A DNA stretch of 12,077 nucleotides from Marinospirillum sp. (GTDB lineage: Bacteria; Pseudomonadota; Gammaproteobacteria; Pseudomonadales; Halomonadaceae), in NCBI GenBank assembly GCA_007119985.1, contig SKOQ01000240.1:1-12077 (forward strand), given 5' to 3'. The translations under genes and the position numbers were made by a program. Below are positions 7,585-12,077 of this stretch, piece by piece (the first letter of the stretch is position 1; each line of letters starts with the position of its first letter). The notes under the pieces were generated by a model that did no database searches, had not been told where the DNA came from, and saw nothing but the letters and a program-made list of their open reading frames with translations.

Positions 7585-7612
7585 TTGATCCCCATTTAAA
7601 AAGATGGATCAA
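7585..7612. promoter_or_regulatory. Inverted repeat TTGATCC-N14-GGATCAA in the sodB upstream region
   Basis: Perfect 7-base arms surround an AT-rich centre about 80 bases before the sodB start. A weak -35/-10 pair (TTGTTT 7571-7576, 18 bases, TTTAAA 7595-7600) would place the -10 inside the repeat, so it could be an operator. It does not resemble the Fur consensus. Downstream, CAGCTGA (7622-7628) and TCAGCTG (7655-7661) can also pair in the leader. Confidence 0.3.
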
Positions 7613-7690
7613 TAAAAAAAGCAGCTGATTTGATCTGCTGAGGCGGTGAGATTCTCAGCTGTTCGACCCCTAAGATGAAGGAGAAGCATC

Positions 7691-8275
7691 ATGGCTTTTG
7701 AATTGCCTGCATTACCCTATGAGAAAAACGCGTTAGAGCCCCATATCTCGGCTGAAACGCTGGACTTTCACCACGGCAAACACCACAACACCTACGTGAC
7801 CAAGCTGAATGGCCTGGTACCCGGTACAGAATACGAAGGCAAATCACTGGAAGAAGTGATCCTGGCCTCCAAATCTGGCCCTGTGTTCAACAATGCGGCT
7901 CAAATCTGGAACCACACCTTCTACTGGCACTGCCTCAGCCCCAACGGTGGCGGCGCACCCACTGGCGCGATTGCTGATGCGATCAATGCCAAATGGGGTT
8001 CTTTTGAAGCCTTCCAAAAAGAATTTGATGACAAGGCCGTTAACAACTTTGGTTCCTCTTGGACCTGGCTGGTGAAGAATGCAGCTGGCGAATTAGAAAT
8101 CGTCAACACCTCCAATGCTGGCACCCCAATGACAGAAGGTCAGACTGCACTGCTGACAGTCGATCTGTGGGAACACGCCTACTATATCGATTTCCGTAAC
8201 CTGCGTCCTAAGTACCTTGAGGCTTTCTGGGCACTGGTGAACTGGGAGTTTGTTAACCAGAACTTTGCTGGCTAA
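7691..8275 (+). CDS. sodB: Superoxide dismutase, iron type (SodB)
   Basis: This 194-residue cytosolic enzyme converts superoxide to oxygen and hydrogen peroxide. It aligns along its whole length with E. coli FeSOD (193 residues), from MAFELPALPY at the N-terminus to ALVNWEFV near the C-terminus. The expected metal ligands are H27, H75, D158 and H162. The active-site glutamine lies in the N-terminal half (Q71, in NNAAQIWNH), as in iron enzymes, rather than in the C-terminal half as in manganese enzymes. There is no signal peptide. The start has a clear AAGGAG (7678-7683) 7 bases before ATG. The gene appears to be monocistronic, with an intrinsic terminator 30 bases after the stop. Upstream hairpins suggest possible leader or operator control, but no Fur box was recognised. 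Confidence 0.96.
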   Translation: MAFELPALPYEKNALEPHISAETLDFHHGKHHNTYVTKLNGLVPGTEYEGKSLEEVILASKSGPVFNNAAQIWNHTFYWHCLSPNGGGAPTGAIADAINAKWGSFEAFQKEFDDKAVNNFGSSWTWLVKNAAGELEIVNTSNAGTPMTEGQTALLTVDLWEHAYYIDFRNLRPKYLEAFWALVNWEFVNQNFAG

Positions 8276-8303
8276 GATACCTCCAGCCAACTGGTTTTCA
8301 TCG

Positions 8304-8335
8304 CCACCCCAAAGCTGCTTTGGGGTGGTTTTTTT
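8304..8335 (+). terminator. Intrinsic terminator of sodB
   Basis: An 11-bp perfect stem (CCACCCCAAAG, 8304-8314, with CTTTGGGGTGG, 8318-8328) with loop CTG is followed by seven T. The T-run lies only on the plus-strand side. Confidence 0.92.
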
Positions 8336-8383
8336 ATGCCTTTTTTTCCTGCTTTTTTCTGCTGGTGTTTTTTTGCTTTTTTT
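8329..8383. repeat. Cluster of five T-tracts between sodB and potF
   Basis: T-runs of 7, 7, 6, 7 and 7 bases begin at 8329, 8341, 8353, 8368 and 8377. The first is the U-tail of the sodB terminator. The spacing of 12, 12, 15 and 9 bases is close to helical phasing, so the DNA may be intrinsically bent upstream of potF. An A8 run follows at 8408-8415. Confidence 0.5.
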
Positions 8384-8394
8384 AACGTGAAAGC

Positions 8395-8422
8395 TTGCAT
8401 TCGCAGCAAAAAAAACGACAAT
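8395..8422 (+). promoter_or_regulatory. Weak candidate promoter for the pot operon
   Basis: TTGCAT (8395-8400) and GACAAT (8417-8422) are 16 bases apart, with 3 of 6 and 4 of 6 consensus matches. They lie downstream of the T-tracts and 55 bases before the potF ATG. Just after them, GTGTC (8434-8438) and GACAC (8444-8448) form an inverted repeat around the palindrome TGTCGACA. A promoter must lie somewhere between the sodB terminator and 8478, but this exact one is uncertain. Confidence 0.25.
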
Positions 8423-8477
8423 GCGCAGCACCAGTGTCATGTCGACACCTCACCATCCTGCTCAGGAGGTTTTTACT

Positions 8478-9581
8478 ATGTCCACTCCCCTCAAGTCGGT
8501 ACTGTTTGCCGCATCCACGGCCACACTACTTACGGTTGGCAGCGTCCATGCCAGCCAGGTGCGCATGTATAACTGGTCAGATTATATTGCTGAAAACACC
8601 CTGAGCCAGTTCCGTGAACAAACCGGTATTCGTGTCATCTATGATGTGTTTGATACCAATGAAGTGCTCGAAGCGGCGCTGCTTTCTGGCCGCTCAGGTT
8701 ATGATCTAGTCGTCCCTTCAAACCACTATGTCACCAAGCAGATCAGTGCTGGGGCCTTTGCTCGTCTGAACCACGATCTGCTGCCCAACCGTCAGCACCT
8801 CGATGAAAATCTGCTCAGCCTGCTTGAGGATGTGGGTGCCTCTGCGGAATACACCCTGCCCTACCTCTGGGGAACCAATGGTTATGGCTATAACTATGAT
8901 CGTGTCACGGCGATTCTCGGTGAAGATGCACCGACTGACTCTTGGGCGCTGATGTTTGATCCAGAAATCGCTTCTCGCTTGGCGGCCGGTGGATGTGGTA
9001 TCACCATGCTGGATTCAGGCGATGAGATGCTGCCTGCGGCACTGGCTTATCTGGGTAAAGACCCACTCAGCCAAAATACAGCCGATATTGAATTGGCTGC
9101 GCGGACGCTGATGGCAGTGCGTCCTTACATCACCTATTTCCATTCATCACGCTACATCACTGATTTGGCCAATGGCGATATCTGTGTGGCTGCTGGCTAT
9201 TCTGGCGATGTCTTCCAAGCCGCTGAGCGCGCGCGTGAAGTAAATAACGGCCACGACATACGCTACACCATCCCTAAAGAAGGGGCTGCGCTCTGGTTTG
9301 ATATGCTGGCTATCCCTGCTGATGCGCCCAATCAGGAGAACGCACATCGCCTGATCAACTTCCTGCTTGAGCCTGAAGTGATTGCCGACATCAGCAACTA
9401 CGTGCTCTATGCCAACCCCAATCGCAGCGCCAACACCTTAGTGGATACTGAGTTATTCAACGACCCAGCCGTTTATCCCAGCGAAGAAGTGATGGCCAAA
9501 CTTTACCTGCCGCGCGAGCGCCCCTTGGCTGTGCAGCGCGTCATTACTCGCCAGTGGAACCGTGTGAAGTCAGGGCGTTAG
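8478..9581 (+). CDS. potF: Periplasmic putrescine-type polyamine-binding protein PotF
   Basis: The ATG at 8478 is chosen over an in-frame ATG at 8421 because AGGAGG (8464-8469) lies 8 bases before it and a signal peptide starts exactly there (residues 1-25, cleavage after SVHA). The 367-residue product matches E. coli PotF (370) in length and sequence. Conserved features include NWSDY (32-36), the ligand-region residues D35, E183, D244 and D275, RYFHSS-like YFHSSRYITDLANGDICVA (220-238), and a cysteine pair C173/C236 at the positions of the PotF disulfide. It binds polyamine in the periplasm and delivers it to PotHI. From my memory of PotF, two pocket positions differ: the residue equivalent to S85 is H83, and that equivalent to W244 is Y241. 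Specificity for putrescine over spermidine is therefore not certain. It is the first gene of potFGHI. Confidence 0.92.
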   Translation: MSTPLKSVLFAASTATLLTVGSVHASQVRMYNWSDYIAENTLSQFREQTGIRVIYDVFDTNEVLEAALLSGRSGYDLVVPSNHYVTKQISAGAFARLNHDLLPNRQHLDENLLSLLEDVGASAEYTLPYLWGTNGYGYNYDRVTAILGEDAPTDSWALMFDPEIASRLAAGGCGITMLDSGDEMLPAALAYLGKDPLSQNTADIELAARTLMAVRPYITYFHSSRYITDLANGDICVAAGYSGDVFQAAERAREVNNGHDIRYTIPKEGAALWFDMLAIPADAPNQENAHRLINFLLEPEVIADISNYVLYANPNRSANTLVDTELFNDPAVYPSEEVMAKLYLPRERPLAVQRVITRQWNRVKSGR

Positions 9582-9616
9582 CGCGCACTGACCCGAACTG
9601 AAACAAGAAGCCTGAC

Positions 9617-9652
9617 AAAACCAACCTCGCTTTCGAGCGCAGGTTGGTTTTT
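9617..9652 (+). terminator. Internal terminator between potF and potG
   Basis: An 11-bp stem (9617-9627 with 9641-9651) is topped by CGCT-TTCG-AGCG, a UUCG-type tetraloop stem, with one bulged C at 9640. Five T follow from 9648, partly in the stem. It sits 36 bases after the potF stop. Because potG has no obvious promoter of its own in the remaining 55 bases, it probably terminates only part of the transcripts and protects the potF 3' end. Confidence 0.75.
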
Positions 9653-9707
9653 GCTTCTTACGCGTCACTGAGATGACGCAAGATCCTTTAGGAGTCAAAG
9701 ATCCATC

Positions 9708-10871
9708 ATGTCCAATAGCTCTTCTAGCGCATACAAGGTCTCTGGTGCTTATAAAAAAGTCATCAGTGGACAGCAGCAACAAAAACCCGTTCTGCTTGAA
9801 CTCCGTGGCATCAGCAAAAGCTTTGATGACACGCTGGCCGTTGATGATGTGAATCTGACCATCCGCCAGGGCGAGATTTTCGCTCTGCTCGGTGGCTCAG
9901 GATCAGGCAAATCCACGCTGCTGCGCATTCTGGCCGGTTTTGAGCAGCCTAGCCAAGGCAAGATACTGCTCGATGGCGTGGATATCACCCAGCTGCCGCC
10001 CTATGAGCGCCCGATCAACATGATGTTCCAGTCCTATGCGCTCTTTCCGCATATGACCGTGGCTGAAAATATCGCCTTTGGCCTCAAGCGCGATGGCTTG
10101 CACAAAGAAGAGATCAACCAGCGTGTGGATGAAATGCTGCGTCTGGTCAAAATGGAAAAGTATGCCAAGCGCAAACCGCATCAGCTCTCTGGTGGTCAAC
10201 GTCAGCGCGTGGCTCTGGCGCGCTCTTTGGCCAAAAGACCCCGCCTGCTGCTGCTGGATGAACCTATGGGCGCACTGGATAAAAAGCTGCGCACGGAGAT
10301 GCAGCTTGAGGTGGTCGATATCCTCGAAAAGGTCGGCGTCACCTGTGTGCTGGTGACCCACGATCAGGAAGAAGCCATGACGATGGCCGAGCGCATTGCC
10401 ATTATGTCGGATGGCTGGATAGTGCAGGTTGGCAGCCCAGTTGATATTTATGAAACACCCAATAGCCGGATGATCGCCGAGTTTATTGGTTCGATTAACC
10501 TGCTCGAAGCCGAAATGACCGTGGATGAAGCGGACCACTGCCAACTGGTCTCGCCTTGGCTGGAGCAGCCTGTGTATCTGGATCACGGTATCACCTCGCA
10601 GGCAGAAGCCACCGGCGGTTGGGTCGCCTTGCGCCCCGAGCAAACGCTGGTCACGCGTGAGCAACCAGAACAGCCCTACAACTGGTCGCGCGGTACTGTC
10701 CATGATATCGCCTATCTGGGCGGCCATTCGGTCTATTACATCCGTTTGCCTTCCGGCAAGCTGGTGCAGGCCAGCATGATTAACAGCGAGCGCCTAGCGG
10801 ATCGTCCAACTTGGGATGACGAGGTGTATATCTACTGGGAAGCCAGCAGCCCGCTGGTGTTATGGCACTAG
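9708..10871 (+). CDS. potG: Polyamine ABC transporter ATP-binding protein PotG
   Basis: This 387-residue cytoplasmic ATPase powers polyamine import through PotH and PotI. Walker A GGSGSGKST is at 62-70, the Q-loop glutamine at Q108 (MMFQSYALFPHMT), the ABC signature LSGGQ at 160-164, Walker B LLLLDEP at 180-186 with catalytic E185, and the switch histidine at H218. After about residue 280 comes the TOBE-type regulatory region (VALRPEQ, IAYLGGHSVYYIRL). Length and sequence agree well with E. coli PotG (377), and PotG fits better than PotA because of the gene order. The N-terminal 26 residues are Ser- and Gln-rich and not conserved. The Shine-Dalgarno AGGAG (9690-9694) is 13 bases from the ATG, longer than usual. 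The gene follows an internal terminator and precedes potH by 31 bases. Confidence 0.94.
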   Translation: MSNSSSSAYKVSGAYKKVISGQQQQKPVLLELRGISKSFDDTLAVDDVNLTIRQGEIFALLGGSGSGKSTLLRILAGFEQPSQGKILLDGVDITQLPPYERPINMMFQSYALFPHMTVAENIAFGLKRDGLHKEEINQRVDEMLRLVKMEKYAKRKPHQLSGGQRQRVALARSLAKRPRLLLLDEPMGALDKKLRTEMQLEVVDILEKVGVTCVLVTHDQEEAMTMAERIAIMSDGWIVQVGSPVDIYETPNSRMIAEFIGSINLLEAEMTVDEADHCQLVSPWLEQPVYLDHGITSQAEATGGWVALRPEQTLVTREQPEQPYNWSRGTVHDIAYLGGHSVYYIRLPSGKLVQASMINSERLADRPTWDDEVYIYWEASSPLVLWH

Positions 10872-10902
10872 TGGCTGCCTGGCCTCAACCTGGGGTAATT
10901 TT

Positions 10903-11946
10903 ATGAATAAATACCGACTCCTACGCTGGCTCCCTCGTGGCCGCACCTGGGTTTTCCTGCTGCCTTTTACTTGGCTGTTGCTGTTTTTCTTGCTGCCATT
11001 TAGTCTGGTCTTGAAAATCAGCTTTTCCTCAGCGGCGATTGCGATTCCGCCTTATCAGCCTTTGGTTGAGTATGCCAATGACAGCCTGACCTTTGTCGTG
11101 AATTTGGCGAACTATCTGTTTCTCTTTTCTGACAGCCTGTATGTCAGCGCCTATTGGGGCTCGATCAAAATGGCCGCCGGGGCCATGTTCCTCTGCCTAC
11201 TGATTGGCTACCCTATGGCCTATGCCATGTCCAAGGCTAAACCTTCGACTCAGCTGGTGTTACTGCTGCTGGTGCTGATGCCCTCTTGGACTTCCTTCTT
11301 GATTCGCGTCTATGCCTGGATGGGAATACTTGGGCATCAAGGTGTGCTGAACCAGCTGCTGCTGAGCCTGAATCTGATGTTCCACGCGCTGGCGCAGGGG
11401 ATACTCGGGCATCAAGGCGTGCTGAACCAGCTGCTGCTGAGCCTGAATCTGATTGATGAACCGCTGGCGCAAATATGGGCACCAGCCCATCACCTGCTGA
11501 GCCTGAATCTGATTGATGAGCCGCTGCGTATCATGAACACCAATATCGCGGTGATGATCGGTCTGGTTTATGCCTATCTGCCCTTTATGGTGCTGCCCCT
11601 CTATGCCAACTTGATTCGTCTCGATCGCACGCTGCTTGAAGCCGCCGCCGATCTTGGATCGCGCCAACTCTCGACCTTTTGGCGCATTACGCTACCCCTG
11701 TCTAAAAACGGCATTATCGCTGGCTGTATGCTGGTGTTTATCCCTGCCGTCGGTGAGTTTGTGGTGCCAGAGCTACTTGGCGGCCCAGACACACTGATGA
11801 TCGGAAAAATCCTGTGGCAAGAGTTCTTTAGCAACCGCGACTGGCCGGTGGCCTCAGCACTGGCGATGATCATGCTGTTACTGCTGCTGGTGCCGATTAT
11901 TTTGTTCCACCGTTTTCAGGCTAAGGAGCTAGAGAAAAATGTTTAA
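10903..11946 (+). CDS. potH: Polyamine ABC transporter permease PotH with an internal tandem-repeat insertion
   Basis: ATG at 10903 (weak GGGGT before it) is preferred to an in-frame ATG at 10816, which lies inside potG. The product has 347 residues, against 317 in E. coli. Predicted transmembrane helices are at about 16-37, 86-110, 118-138, 213-238, 270-290 and 318-337. The EAA coupling motif that contacts the ATPase is intact (EAAADLG, 246-252, then ITLPL), as is FIPAVGEFVVPELLGGPD (279-296). Between helices 3 and 4, residues 141-210 contain two copies of a 25-residue unit beginning GILGHQGVLNQ and a third, shortened copy ending LLSLNLIDEPL. The family normally has one. Removing about 45 residues would leave a typical permease of 302 residues. 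The frame is kept throughout, so the gene may still be functional. It overlaps potI by 8 bases. Confidence 0.9.
   Translation: MNKYRLLRWLPRGRTWVFLLPFTWLLLFFLLPFSLVLKISFSSAAIAIPPYQPLVEYANDSLTFVVNLANYLFLFSDSLYVSAYWGSIKMAAGAMFLCLLIGYPMAYAMSKAKPSTQLVLLLLVLMPSWTSFLIRVYAWMGILGHQGVLNQLLLSLNLMFHALAQGILGHQGVLNQLLLSLNLIDEPLAQIWAPAHHLLSLNLIDEPLRIMNTNIAVMIGLVYAYLPFMVLPLYANLIRLDRTLLEAAADLGSRQLSTFWRITLPLSKNGIIAGCMLVFIPAVGEFVVPELLGGPDTLMIGKILWQEFFSNRDWPVASALAMIMLLLLLVPIILFHRFQAKELEKNV
11323..11526 (+). repeat. Imperfect in-frame tandem repeat inside potH (about 2.7 copies of 75 bp)
   Basis: Unit 1 spans 11323-11397 and unit 2 spans 11398-11472, exactly 75 bases (25 codons) each. Unit 3 (11473-11526) keeps the last part and is shorter. 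A 35-base block (11344-11378 and 11419-11453) is identical in units 1 and 2. A 26-base block (11434-11459 and 11494-11519) is identical in units 2 and 3. The first 18 codons of units 1 and 2 differ at only three third positions (GGA/GGG, CTT/CTC, GGT/GGC), all silent. Unit 1 then has MFHALAQ where unit 2 has IDEPLAQ. The start of unit 3 (IWAPAHH) looks like a degenerated or partly deleted unit. Confidence 0.93.
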
Positions 11947-12077
11947 GCCACGCTTCTCCTTCTCGACGCTGATGCTGTGGCTCGGCTTGGCTTTTCTGTA
12001 TCTGCCGATGCTGATCCTGATTATCTACTCTTTTAATGCTTCTCGGCTGGTGACGATCTGGGGTGGCTTCTCAACCC
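11939..12077 (+). CDS. potI: Polyamine ABC transporter permease PotI (partial, cut by the window end)
   Basis: Only the first 46 codons are present. The ATG at 11939 overlaps the end of potH by 8 bases and has AAGGAG (11923-11928) 10 bases upstream, inside potH. The visible N-terminus has a short basic cytoplasmic stretch (MFKPRFSF) and a first transmembrane helix (about 9-30). Then comes YSFNASRLVTIWGGFST, which closely matches the first periplasmic segment of E. coli PotI. PotI pairs with PotH to form the membrane channel of the importer. The overlap suggests coupled translation, which would keep the two permease subunits in balance. Confidence 0.9.
   Translation, partial: MFKPRFSFSTLMLWLGLAFLYLPMLILIIYSFNASRLVTIWGGFST

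Noticed and set aside
7555..7620. Fur box or other known iron operator before sodB
   Set aside because: No stretch resembles the 19-base Fur consensus; only generic inverted repeats are present.
8363..8377. Sigma-54-like TGG...TTGC element upstream of potF
   Set aside because: The GG and GC are 11 bases apart rather than 12, and the rest of the -24 consensus is missing; the match comes from the T-tract.
8421..8477. Upstream in-frame ATG giving a 386-residue PotF
   Set aside because: It has no ribosome-binding site and would place 19 extra residues before a normal signal peptide, whereas ATG 8478 has AGGAGG at ideal spacing.
9903..10727. 274-codon minus-strand open frame antisense to potG
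   Set aside because: It mirrors the conserved ABC ATPase core; no ribosome-binding site or family resemblance was seen.
10816..10902. Upstream in-frame ATG for potH inside potG
   Set aside because: The extra 29 residues are read from potG coding sequence in another frame and do not resemble a permease N-terminus.

Overview
The window looks like a chromosomal segment of a gammaproteobacterium with moderate GC content. The proteins resemble E. coli and Pseudomonas homologues (RhlB, DinG, iron SodB, PotFGHI) without being enterobacterial. An Oceanospirillales- or Halomonas-like host is my best guess, from protein style only. I see no IS element, phage gene, CRISPR array, tRNA or rRNA.

The left part (1-7281) is read on the minus strand. 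In transcription order it holds four genes. First is a 410-residue single-pass membrane protein with a long coiled coil and no recognised family (7281-6049). Next is the DEAD-box RNA helicase rhlB, with a TTG start (5834-4464). Then comes the iron-sulfur DNA helicase dinG (4467-2329), which overlaps rhlB by 4 bases. Last is a large diguanylate cyclase that begins at 2218 and runs off the left edge. It has two different periplasmic solute-binding modules before its transmembrane helix and GGEEF domain.

The middle (7282-7690) is a 409-base divergent intergenic region. It carries a good plus-strand promoter, two strong hairpins and a U-tailed terminator-like hairpin, which together look like a small RNA of about 135 nt or an attenuated leader. 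Plus-strand iron superoxide dismutase sodB follows (7691-8275) and ends in an excellent intrinsic terminator. A run of five T-tracts lies just after it.

The right part (8478-12077) is a polyamine ABC importer operon in the order potF, potG, potH, potI, the same as E. coli potFGHI; potI is cut by the right edge. A hairpin terminator between potF and potG could limit read-through, so that the binding protein is made in excess over the membrane complex. The most unusual feature of the window is in potH. An in-frame, imperfect tandem amplification of a 25-codon segment (about 11323-11526) adds roughly 45 residues between predicted transmembrane helices 3 and 4, while the downstream EAA motif stays intact.

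There is no obvious new multi-gene system here. The observations most worth following are the potH repeat, the candidate RNA upstream of sodB, and the double-sensor diguanylate cyclase.
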